Notes under the pieces: generated by a model
What the model saw: the letters and a program-made list of their open reading frames with translations, nothing else
Database searches by the model: none
What the model was told of the DNA's origin: nothing
DNA from: Sphingomonadales bacterium UBA6171
GTDB taxonomy: Bacteria; Pseudomonadota; Alphaproteobacteria; Sphingomonadales; Sphingomonadaceae
Direction: 5' to 3'
DNA length: 8,852 nt
Assembly: GCA_002422985.1 (NCBI GenBank)
Contig: DITZ01000065.1
Coordinates: 26,012-34,863, forward strand
Part shown: positions 1-6,236 of the stretch, piece after piece
Numbering within the stretch: position 1 is the stretch's first letter
How the letters are laid out: each line of letters opens with the position of its first letter
Translations under genes and position numbers: made by a program

Positions 1-58
1 CCAAGGCGATGATGATGTGATTCACTGGGCGGCATCGGGCAGTGCTGCCAGGGCTGAG

Positions 59-312
59 CTTCGCTGGTTGTCAGACGCGCAGATGCGCCGGATCGAGCCT
101 TATTTTCCCTTGTCGCACGGGATAGCTCGGGTGGATGATCGGCGGGTATCCCCCACGACCCGGTCCTCTACCGGCAGCGCCACCTGATCGAGAACATGTT
201 CGGAAAGCTGAAAGACTGGCGACGCATCCACACCCGATACAACCGATGCGCACACACCTTCTTCTCAGCCATCGCAATCGCCGCCACCGTCATCTTCTGG
301 CTACCGCAATGA
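59..312 (+). pseudogene. IS5-family transposase, internally deleted remnant
   Basis: Two ends of one IS5-family (IS1031/IS427-like) DDE transposase are joined together. Positions 59–148 read LRWLSDAQMRRIEPYFPLSH and then a VDDRRV motif, the typical N-terminal part of this family. From about 148 a different frame reads IPHDPVLYRQRHLIENMFGK, then KLKDWRRIHTRY, ending in TVIFWLPQ and TGA at 310–312, the typical C-terminus. The middle, which carries most of the catalytic DDE core, is absent, and the two parts lie in different frames, so no active enzyme can be made. The intact family is about 250–270 residues; roughly 80 remain. No ATG is seen at the expected start. The frame stays open to the left window edge (QGDDDVIHWAASG...), so positions 1–58 may be the IS edge or flanking gene sequence. 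Codon use (CGA, ACA, AAC) is less G-rich than in the neighbouring plus-strand genes, as expected of a mobile element. Identification is by recalled family motifs. Confidence 0.85.
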
Positions 313-329
313 GTCCTGAGCCCAGGACT
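312..329. repeat. hairpin at the transposase 3' end
   Basis: Perfect 7-base arms, agtcctg (312–318) and caggact (323–329), flank a 4-base loop immediately after the transposase stop codon. It could be a short terminator-like hairpin or part of the right terminal inverted repeat of the IS. A loosely matching complement (gggctgag, 51–58) sits at the left edge of the remnant. No clear target-site duplication was found. Confidence 0.4.
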
Positions 330-344
330 GTGAAGATTCCGGAA

Positions 345-431
345 TGGTGCGGTCGAGAGGACTCGAACCTCCACGGCCTTTCGGCCACAGCGACCTCAAC
401 GCTGCGCGTCTACCAGTTCCGCCACGACCGC
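345..431 (-). tRNA. tRNA-Leu (anticodon GAG)
   Basis: The reverse complement folds as a complete class II tRNA of 87 nt. The 7-bp acceptor stem is GCGGTCG (431–425) with CGACCGC (355–349), followed by discriminator A and an encoded CCA (347–345). The D-loop contains AACTGGTAGACGC. The anticodon stem-loop CAGCG-TTGAGGT-CGCTG carries GAG, which reads CUC and CUU leucine codons. The long variable arm (TGGCCGAAAGGCCG) is typical of tRNA-Leu, and the T-arm reads GGTTCGAGTCC. It is transcribed towards the IS remnant, whose stop codon lies 32 bases beyond the CCA end. tRNA 3' ends are common landing sites for mobile DNA. Confidence 0.97.
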
Positions 432-441
432 ACATCGATGC

Positions 442-461
442 TCGGGAAACAGGGTTCCCGA
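442..461. repeat. inverted repeat upstream of tRNA-Leu
   Basis: Arms tcgggaa (442–448) and ttcccga (455–461) enclose a 6-base loop. On the minus strand it lies after the FabH-like stop codon and just before the tRNA 5' end. There is no T-run after it, so intrinsic termination is doubtful. It could fold in the tRNA precursor leader. Confidence 0.4.
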
Positions 462-474
462 CTGGTGAGCGGCG

Positions 475-503
475 GCCCTAGCAGGCGGGGGGCATGGGTT
501 CAA
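475..503 (-). promoter_or_regulatory. possible promoter of tRNA-Leu
   Basis: On the minus strand, TTGAAC (503–498, preceded by GC to give GCTTGAAC) and TAGGGC (480–475) are separated by 17 bases. This would place transcription start near 468, about 37 bases before the mature tRNA 5' end. The -35 box fits the alphaproteobacterial CTTGAC preference; the -10 box is weak. A 6-base inverted repeat (gcaggc 481–486, gcctgc 504–509) brackets the spacer. Confidence 0.3.
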
Positions 504-511
504 GCCTGCAA

Positions 512-1630
512 TTACCCCATGCGGCGGATAAAGACGGTGCCGGCGGAATAGCCGGCGCCGAACGAGCAGATGAGGCCGGTTTCGCCGGGGTGCAGATCGT
601 CGCTGTGGGTGTGAAAGGCGATGATGGAGCCGGCGGACGAGGTGTTGGCATAGCTGTCGAGCACGGTCGGGCTTTCGTCGGCGCTCGCTTCATGGCCCAG
701 CACCCGTTCGGCGATCAGCCGGTTCATGCCGGCATTGGCCTGATGCAGCCACAGCCGGCGCAGATTATGCTGGGCGAGGCCAAGATCGGTCATGTGGCGG
801 ACGATCATCTCGCTCACCATCGGCACAACTTCGCGGAACACCTTGCGGCCTTCCTGCCGGAACAGCTTGTCGGGCCGGCCTTCGCCTTCGGGCGCGGTGC
901 GGTTCAGAAAGCCGAAATTATTGCGGATATTGTTGGAAAATTCGGTTTTCAGCCGCGTGCCCAGGATGGCCCAATGGTCTTTGGGGGCGCAATCGACCGA
1001 TTCAACAAGGATGGCCGTGGCCACATCGCCGAAGATGAAATGGCTGTCGCGATCGCGCCAGTTCAGGTGGCCGGAGCAGATTTCCGGGTTCACCACCAGC
1101 ACGGAGCGCGCATGGCCGGCGCGGATGAAATCAGCCGCCGTCTGGATGCCGAAGGTGGCGGACGAGCAGGCGACATTCATGTCAAAGGCAAAGCCCTGTA
1201 TGCCGAGCGCGGCCTGGATTTCGATGGCGATGGCCGGATAGGGGCGTTGCAGGTTGGAACAGGCGCAGATGACCGCATCGACTTCGGCTGCATCGCGGCC
1301 GGCGCGGGCAAGCGCATCCTTGGCAGCCGCGACGCCGATTTCGGCCAGCACCGACAGATCCGAGTCCGGCCGTTCGGGGAAGCGCGGGCACATGGTGGCG
1401 GGATCGAGGATGGGCGCCTTGGAGAGCACATAGCGCGCCTTGATGCCCGAGGCCTTCTCGATGAACGCGACGGAAGAGGGCGCGAGCGCGGCCAGCCGGC
1501 CGGCGGCGATGTCGGCGGCGTGGGTGTCGTTATGCAGGGCCACATAATCATTGAAGCTTGTGACCAGCTCGGCATTGGAGATGCTGTCGGCCGGGGTGAA
1601 CAGGCCGGTTGCGCTGATAACGGGGGTCAT
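512..1630 (-). CDS. beta-ketoacyl-ACP synthase III family protein (FabH-like)
   Basis: A 372-residue thiolase-fold condensing enzyme of the KAS III type, expected to join an acyl-CoA primer to malonyl-ACP (or a related acceptor) in the cytoplasm. The full triad is visible: Cys155 in NVACSSATFG, His296 in WLHQANAGMN and Asn329 in DSYANTSSAGS, with the C-terminal glycine loop FGAGYSAG at 358–365. It is longer than housekeeping FabH (about 320 residues). From memory, it resembles the PA3286-like group that primes fatty-acid synthesis with medium-chain acyl-CoA, including the conserved FSNNIRNNFGFLNR stretch (231–244). No plsX, acpP or other fatty-acid gene is adjacent, so this is probably an accessory synthase and not the essential FabH. 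The start at 1630 is supported by AGGAG (1640–1636) five bases upstream of ATG. Class is near certain; substrate is inferred. Confidence 0.93.
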   Translation of the reverse strand: MTPVISATGLFTPADSISNAELVTSFNDYVALHNDTHAADIAAGRLAALAPSSVAFIEKASGIKARYVLSKAPILDPATMCPRFPERPDSDLSVLAEIGVAAAKDALARAGRDAAEVDAVICACSNLQRPYPAIAIEIQAALGIQGFAFDMNVACSSATFGIQTAADFIRAGHARSVLVVNPEICSGHLNWRDRDSHFIFGDVATAILVESVDCAPKDHWAILGTRLKTEFSNNIRNNFGFLNRTAPEGEGRPDKLFRQEGRKVFREVVPMVSEMIVRHMTDLGLAQHNLRRLWLHQANAGMNRLIAERVLGHEASADESPTVLDSYANTSSAGSIIAFHTHSDDLHPGETGLICSFGAGYSAGTVFIRRMG

Positions 1631-1738
1631 GCTCGCTCCTTATCGGCTGTTTTATCCGATTCCCATATCAGAAGGCCGGGCGGAGGGGAAAATCGGTGCG
1701 GGATTGCGCCGGGCGCGCTGTTGGGCGATGCAGGTGTC

Positions 1739-3982
1739 ATGCATTGCACCTTTGCCCGCGCCCCTCGCCTGGCCATGCCGTTTCTGGCCATTCTTGCCAC
1801 CAGCTGCCTTTGGGAGCCTGCCATCGCTGCCGACAAGCCCGCGCTCAGTCTGGAGCGTGTTTTCGCCAATCCGCCGCTTTCAGGGGCGACGCCGAGCGCG
1901 CTGACGCTGGCACCCGATGGGCAGCATATCGCCTTTCTGCGCCCGCGGGCGGATGATCAGCTGCGATCAGACCTGTGGATACAGGATGTGGCGACGGGGG
2001 CGGAGCGGATGGCGGTGGACAGCCTGGCGCTGTCCTCTGGCCCGATAACTTTGTCGGAAGCGGAGTTGCAGCGGCGGGAGCGGGTGCGGCTCGCCTCCAG
2101 CCGGGGCATTGTGGAATATCAATGGGCGCCGGATGGCCAGAGCCTGCTGGTGCCGCTGGATGGTGATGTGTGGGTGGCTTCTCTGGCGGGCGCGCCAAAG
2201 CGGCTGACCGATACCAAGGCGACCGAGACGGATGCGAAGCTGTCGCCCCTTGGTGGCTATCTGTCCTTTGTGCGCGAGCAGAATCTTTATGTTGTGGACA
2301 TGGCAACGGGGAAGGAACGGGCGCTGACGACGGGCGGCGGCGGGCTGGTGAGCTATGGCATGGCGGAGTTTGTCGCGCAGGAAGAGATGGACCGGATGAC
2401 CGGCCAGTGGTGGTCGCCGGACGATCGCCGCATTGCGGTGGCGCGGGTGGACGAGACGCCGGTGAAGGTGGCCGTGCGGGCGGCGATCGGCTCGGCCGGC
2501 ACCAGTGTGACGGAGCAGCGCTATCCCTTTGCCGGCACGCCCAATGCCGTTGTGAGCCTGGCCATCCATCCGCTGGCGGGCGGCGCGCCGGTGCCGGTGG
2601 ACCTGGGCGCGGACAGCGATTTCTATCTGGCGCGGGTGAACTGGCTGAACGCCGATCAGCTGATCGTGCAGCGGCAGGCGCGGGATCAGAAGCGGCTGGA
2701 CCTGTTGCTGGTGGATGCGGCGACGGGCGCATCGCAGCTGCTGTTCAGCGAGACGGCGCAGACCTGGATCAACCTGCACGACAGTTTGCGGCCGCTGGCG
2801 GATGGTAAGCGGTTTTTATGGTTGTCGGAGCGGTCCGGCCATCGCCACATCTATCTGGTGGCGGACGGCAGGCTGACGCCGGTGACGAGCGGGCCGTGGG
2901 ATGTGGACGCGCTGAAGGGCGTGGACGAGACGAGCGGGCAGATATTGTTTACGGCTTTCCGCGATACGGTGCTGGAAAAGGCGCTGTATCGCGCGCCGCT
3001 CAATGCCAGCACGCCGGCTTTGCGGCTGACACAGCCGGGCGGCTGGGCGGAGGCGGTGACGGACCCGCGCGGGCAGGCGGCGATCGTCACGCGATCGACG
3101 CCGACTCAGCCGGCGCAGATTATGTTGTTGGACCCGGCGACGGGCAAGAGCCGCTTTGTGCTGGAAAACCGGCTGGAGGAAACGCCTTATGCCGCCTTTG
3201 CTGCGCAGCATGTGGCACCGAAATTTGGCACACTGCTGGCGGCCGATGGCAGGACGCTGCTGCATTACAGCCTGCTGCTGCCGCCCGGCATGCAGCCGGG
3301 CGCGCGGGTGCCGGTGTTTTTCGAAGTCTATGCCGGGCCGGGGGTGCGGCGGGTGAAGCGCGAATGGGGCACGCCGCGCCATCAATGGCTGGCGCAGCAG
3401 GGCTGGGCGGTGTTCATGCTGGAAGGGCGGGGCACGCCGGATCGCGGCAAGGCCTTTGCCGATCCGCTCTATCGCCAGTTCGGCTTTATTGAAGTGGCGG
3501 ACCAGATGGCCGGGCTGGCCTGGCTGAAGCAGCAGCCGTTCGTGGATGCCGATCGGGTGGCCGTTTATGGCTGGTCTTACGGTGGCTATATGGCGCTGCG
3601 GCTGCTGACGGAGCATCCGGGGGCCTTTGCCGCCGGGGTTGCCGGTGCGCCGGTGACGGACTGGACACTGTATGACAGCCATTATACCGAACGCTATCTG
3701 GGCAATCCGGCCAGGGACATGGCACCCTATACCGCTTCGGACGTGACGGTGAAGGCCGGCGCGCTGGCGGATCCGCTGCTGCTGATACACGGGCTGGCGG
3801 ATGACAATGTGGTGTTCGATCACAGTGCGCGGATGATCGCGGCCCTGCAGAAGGCGGGGAAGCCGTTCGACATGGCCGTTTATCCCGGCCAGACGCACGG
3901 CATCCGCGATCCGGGGCTGCAAACCCAGATGTGGCAGGGCATCATGCGGTTTCTGGACCGCGAGGTGGGCGCGAAGAAATAG
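1739..3982 (+). CDS. secreted dipeptidyl-peptidase IV (S9B serine peptidase)
   Basis: A 747-residue prolyl-oligopeptidase-clan enzyme that should remove Xaa-Pro (or Xaa-Ala) dipeptides from peptide N-termini, probably in the periplasm. Residues 1–30 look like a Sec signal peptide: basic start MHCTFARAPR, hydrophobic LAMPFLAILA, likely cleavage after AIA30. A beta-propeller region follows (about 50–480). It carries the paired glutamates Glu215-Glu216 in FVAQEEMDR that hold the substrate amino group in DPP IV enzymes. The C-terminal alpha/beta-hydrolase has Ser613 (GWSYGGY), Asp688 (HGLADDNV) and His720 (GQTHGI), spaced as in human DPP4. Tyr531 (FEVYAGPG) fits the oxyanion tyrosine. The frame stays open far upstream, but 1739 is the first ATG followed by a signal peptide. 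Its Shine-Dalgarno is poor (only aggt nearby), so the exact start is less certain than the identity. Confidence 0.93.
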   Translation: MHCTFARAPRLAMPFLAILATSCLWEPAIAADKPALSLERVFANPPLSGATPSALTLAPDGQHIAFLRPRADDQLRSDLWIQDVATGAERMAVDSLALSSGPITLSEAELQRRERVRLASSRGIVEYQWAPDGQSLLVPLDGDVWVASLAGAPKRLTDTKATETDAKLSPLGGYLSFVREQNLYVVDMATGKERALTTGGGGLVSYGMAEFVAQEEMDRMTGQWWSPDDRRIAVARVDETPVKVAVRAAIGSAGTSVTEQRYPFAGTPNAVVSLAIHPLAGGAPVPVDLGADSDFYLARVNWLNADQLIVQRQARDQKRLDLLLVDAATGASQLLFSETAQTWINLHDSLRPLADGKRFLWLSERSGHRHIYLVADGRLTPVTSGPWDVDALKGVDETSGQILFTAFRDTVLEKALYRAPLNASTPALRLTQPGGWAEAVTDPRGQAAIVTRSTPTQPAQIMLLDPATGKSRFVLENRLEETPYAAFAAQHVAPKFGTLLAADGRTLLHYSLLLPPGMQPGARVPVFFEVYAGPGVRRVKREWGTPRHQWLAQQGWAVFMLEGRGTPDRGKAFADPLYRQFGFIEVADQMAGLAWLKQQPFVDADRVAVYGWSYGGYMALRLLTEHPGAFAAGVAGAPVTDWTLYDSHYTERYLGNPARDMAPYTASDVTVKAGALADPLLLIHGLADDNVVFDHSARMIAALQKAGKPFDMAVYPGQTHGIRDPGLQTQMWQGIMRFLDREVGAKK

Positions 3983-3985
3983 GCG

Positions 3986-4495
3986 CTATGCCTGCTTCAG
4001 TGCCTCGACGAGCCTGGCTTCCTGTTCGTTGCTGAGCGAGCTGTTGAGGACGCGCGGCTTCCATTCGAGAATTTCGGCGACCACCTTGTCCATCGTGACT
4101 TCGCGCACCAGCACGAAGATGGCCGAGCTGTTGTTGGGGATGGTGGCCGAGAGCTGTTTCACGAAATCATCGTCAACGCCATAGTCGATGAGCGAGCCGG
4201 AGAGCGCGCCGGCCCCCGCGCCGGCCCCCGCGCCAATCGCCATCCCGGCCAATGGATTGAGGAACAGCAGGCCGACCAGCATGCCCCAGAAGGCACCGGA
4301 CAGACCGCCCGACGTGGCACCCAGCCGGGTGAGATTGACCGCCTGCTTGATGTGCACCTTGCCGTCGGCGTCGCGTTCCACCACGACGGCGTCTTCCAGG
4401 TCGATCAGATGCTGTGCCTTCAGCGCGCGCAGGCGGTTCAGCACTTCGTCTGCGGCGCTCAGGCCGTCGAAACCGAGCACGACCAACTGTCCCAT
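3986..4495 (-). CDS. DUF1269 family membrane protein
   Basis: A 169-residue protein of unknown function matching the DUF1269 family by overall layout. It has a ferredoxin-like N-terminus opening MGQLVVLGFDGLSAADEVLN. A central hydrophobic glycine-rich stretch follows (about 62–101; SGAFWGMLVGLLFLNPLAG, then a GAGAGAGAG glycine zipper), likely one or two membrane segments. A soluble C-terminal half ends LSNEQEARLVEALKQA. A longer reading exists, but the ATG at 4495 is preceded by GGAGGA (4509–4504) with 8 bases between, so this start is preferred. The gene converges on the peptidase gene with 3 bases between the two stop codons. A possible -35 box TTGACT (4549–4544) lies upstream, without a good -10. 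No function is assigned. Confidence 0.88.
   Translation of the reverse strand: MGQLVVLGFDGLSAADEVLNRLRALKAQHLIDLEDAVVVERDADGKVHIKQAVNLTRLGATSGGLSGAFWGMLVGLLFLNPLAGMAIGAGAGAGAGALSGSLIDYGVDDDFVKQLSATIPNNSSAIFVLVREVTMDKVVAEILEWKPRVLNSSLSNEQEARLVEALKQA
4206..4234. repeat. 12-base tandem repeat inside the DUF1269 gene
   Basis: The unit gcgccggccccc occurs twice (4206–4217, 4218–4229), followed by a partial third copy to 4234. On the minus strand it encodes the alternating Gly-Ala run at residues 88–97. The 12-base unit keeps the frame, so gain or loss by slippage would add or remove four residues of the glycine zipper. Confidence 0.75.
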
Positions 4496-4565
4496 CTGCT
4501 TACTCCTCCAATTTTGTGCTGCCTGTGGCCATGCTGTTGGCACAGTCAAGTGGCAGACTTGTGAA

Positions 4566-4591
4566 CCCGGCGGCGCGCGGCCGCCGCCGGG
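4566..4591. repeat. strong GC-rich intergenic hairpin
   Basis: Perfect 9-base arms cccggcggc (4566–4574) and gccgccggg (4583–4591) flank an 8-base loop in the 144-base gap between the amidase stop codon (4640) and the DUF1269 start (4495). All stem pairs are G:C. There is no T-run on either strand, so this is not a classical intrinsic terminator. It could still stop or stabilise the amidase operon mRNA end. A smaller inverted repeat (caagt-ggcag-acttg) lies nearby at about 4547–4561. Confidence 0.55.
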
Positions 4592-4639
4592 GTGCAAAAC
4601 GGTGGGGCGGACCCCCGGCACGAACTATCCCGAACAGCC

Positions 4640-5353
4640 CTAACCAGCCGCGGCTTGCAGCCGCTGTTCTTCATGCACCTGCAGGGTGAAAAGGATGGCG
4701 CGGGTTTCGCCGTCCACGATGCCGTCCACCTGATTCTGGCGGAACCGGCGCTGGAAGGCGCGGGTGGCGGCGGCGAGGTCCGCGATGTCGTAGCCGAAGC
4801 GTTCGAGGGCCAGTGCAAAGGCGCCATCCGGCCAGCCGGGGTCTGCCAGCAGCCGGTCGGGGCGGCTGAGCGACAGCCGGTACCGGGAGAGCAGGCCCCA
4901 GTCGAACAGTTCGCCGGGGTCTTCCTTGCGTGCGGGCGCAATATCCGCATGGCCGATGACGTCGGCCCGGTCGATGCGATAGCGCACCGACAGCGTGGCG
5001 ACGAGGCGGATGACGCTGTGCATCTGCGCGGCGGGGAAGGGACGATAACCCCATTCATGGCCGGGGTTGGAGATTTCGATGCCGAGTGAGGCCGAGTTCA
5101 GATCGGTTTCGCCGCGATACCAGGAGCGGCCGGCGTGCCAGGCGCGGTCCAGTTCCTCTACCATCTGGGTGATGCTGCCGTTTTCCGCGACATAAAAATG
5201 GGCGGAGACCTGCGATTGCGGGTTGGTCATCCAGGCGACGGCATCGTCGCCGTCTTTCATGCCGGTATAGTGCAGAATGATGAAGCGGATCGGAACGGCG
5301 CGCGCGTTGAAATTGGGCGAAGGGCGCCAGAGGATTTCGTCGGCAAGGCTCAT
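4640..5353 (-). CDS. N-acetylmuramoyl-L-alanine amidase (AmpD/AmiD type)
   Basis: A 237-residue zinc amidase of the Amidase_2 family that cleaves the bond between N-acetylmuramic acid and the stem peptide. The zinc ligands are visible: His28 (FIILHYTG), His135 (VIGHADIAP) and Asp145 (KEDPGELFDW). Glu93 (LGIEISN) and Lys143 match the catalytic glutamate and lysine of AmpD. The C-terminal 180–226 region (LERFGYDI... FQRRFR... VDGIVDGETRAIL) fits a peptidoglycan-binding domain, as in E. coli AmiD. Unlike AmiD, which is an outer-membrane lipoprotein, it has no signal peptide or lipobox. A cytoplasmic role on recycled anhydro-muropeptides, as for AmpD, is therefore more likely. Its ATG overlaps the TGA of the upstream transporter gene (ATGA, 5353–5350) behind AAGGA, which suggests coupled translation. 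It is the last gene of the probable operon. Confidence 0.92.
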   Translation of the reverse strand: MSLADEILWRPSPNFNARAVPIRFIILHYTGMKDGDDAVAWMTNPQSQVSAHFYVAENGSITQMVEELDRAWHAGRSWYRGETDLNSASLGIEISNPGHEWGYRPFPAAQMHSVIRLVATLSVRYRIDRADVIGHADIAPARKEDPGELFDWGLLSRYRLSLSRPDRLLADPGWPDGAFALALERFGYDIADLAAATRAFQRRFRQNQVDGIVDGETRAILFTLQVHEEQRLQAAAG

Positions 5354-6222
5354 GCTTCCTTGTCCACCCTTTTATGCGCGGTCCGCAAGGTGATGATGGC
5401 GACGCCGATCAATGTGATGACGCCGCCGGCCAGCATCATCGGTGTGATCGGCGTGCCATAGACCATAACCACCACCGCCACCGCCAGCAGCGGGGTGGGC
5501 AGTGTGAGCGGCGTGATGACGGTGACGGGGTAGCGCTGCACCAGCCAGCTCATCCCGGCATGGCCAATGAGCGAGGCGCCAACGGCGGAATAGACCACCC
5601 AGACGAAGGATGAGAGGGGCACGCTGCTGAGGCCAGCCATGCCGCCCGGCTCGATGAACCAGCTGATGAGGAGGAGGAGCGGCAGCGAGACGAGCGCCTG
5701 CCAGCCATAAAGGGTGAGCACGGGGATACCGGAGAGGCGGCGGAACAGCAGGTTGCCGGCGGCCCAGCAGGCGGACGCCCCGGCGGTGAGCAGGATGCCG
5801 AAGCGTTCATCGACGATGCGCGGATCAACCAGCAGCAGCACGACGCCGGCGATGGCGAGGATGATGCCGGCCGAGCGTTTCCAGGCGATGCGTTCGCCAT
5901 CGATCAGGATGGCGAACAGCAGGGAGAGGGGCACCCCGAGCTGGCCGGCGATGGCGAGCGCGGAGAGGTTGTTCGTGACATGATAGCTGTAGGCGCCAAG
6001 GCCGAACTGGAGCACGCCGGTGACGAGGCCGGTGGCCAGCACCAGCAGCATCCGGCCGGGGATGATGCGGATATGCACCGCGCAGACGGCGAGGATGACG
6101 CCATAGCGCAGCGCGACCGCCAGCAGCGGCGGCATGGCGGCGACGGATTCCTTGATCGCCACGATGTTGAAGGCCCAGAGCATGTCGATCAGCAACACGA
6201 AGGCGATATGGTGCGGGCGCAT
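5350..6222 (-). CDS. EamA/DMT family transporter
   Basis: A 290-residue integral inner-membrane protein with about ten hydrophobic segments arranged as two EamA repeats (about 8–132 and 142–280). This is the normal length and architecture of drug/metabolite transporters such as RhaT/YdcZ relatives. The link GERIAWKRSAGIILAIAGV (109–127) closing the first repeat is typical of the family. The cytoplasmic C-terminus is short and basic (RTAHKRVDKEA). The substrate cannot be read from sequence; relatives export amino acids, nucleosides or drugs. Its start at 6222 lies 14 bases after the J-domain gene stop and has no clear Shine-Dalgarno, so it may depend on ribosomes arriving from upstream. It overlaps the amidase gene by 4 bases. 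Export or uptake of a cell-wall fragment is possible from context, but this is speculation. Confidence 0.92.
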   Translation of the reverse strand: MRPHHIAFVLLIDMLWAFNIVAIKESVAAMPPLLAVALRYGVILAVCAVHIRIIPGRMLLVLATGLVTGVLQFGLGAYSYHVTNNLSALAIAGQLGVPLSLLFAILIDGERIAWKRSAGIILAIAGVVLLLVDPRIVDERFGILLTAGASACWAAGNLLFRRLSGIPVLTLYGWQALVSLPLLLLISWFIEPGGMAGLSSVPLSSFVWVVYSAVGASLIGHAGMSWLVQRYPVTVITPLTLPTPLLAVAVVVMVYGTPITPMMLAGGVITLIGVAIITLRTAHKRVDKEA

Positions 6223-6236
6223 GGCCGAAAAGCGCT

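Noticed and set aside
49..330. Paired terminal inverted repeats and target duplication defining the IS exactly.
   Set aside because: The left (gggctgagc) and right (gctgagccc-like) matches are short and imperfect, and no convincing duplication flanks them, so exact IS ends were not called.
494..1738. A 415-codon plus-strand open frame running in register into the peptidase gene, suggesting a large fusion protein.
   Set aside because: It lies antisense to the FabH-like gene, which has all catalytic motifs and a good ribosome site. The antisense translation has no recognisable domain, and a signal peptide begins at 1739. Long antisense frames are expected in GC-rich DNA.
1739..1810. Lipoprotein signal for the peptidase (cysteine at residue 23 in LATSC).
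   Set aside because: The -3 residue is alanine, not Leu/Val/Ile, so the lipobox is poor. AIA followed by Ala-Asp at residue 30 is a better signal-peptidase I site.
1845..2779. Long minus-strand open frames opposite the peptidase gene.
   Set aside because: The translations are low-complexity Pro/Arg/Ala/His-rich strings without motifs. The plus strand encodes a complete DPP IV here.
4206..4234. Short tandem repeats considered as a CRISPR array.
   Set aside because: Only 2.4 contiguous copies of 12 bases with no spacers, inside a coding region. No other regularly spaced repeats were seen in the window.
4496..4621. N-terminal extension of the DUF1269 protein (MPGVRPTVLHPG...).
   Set aside because: It has no hydrophobic signal and runs through the intergenic hairpin. 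The ATG at 4495 has a strong ribosome site and fits the family start.
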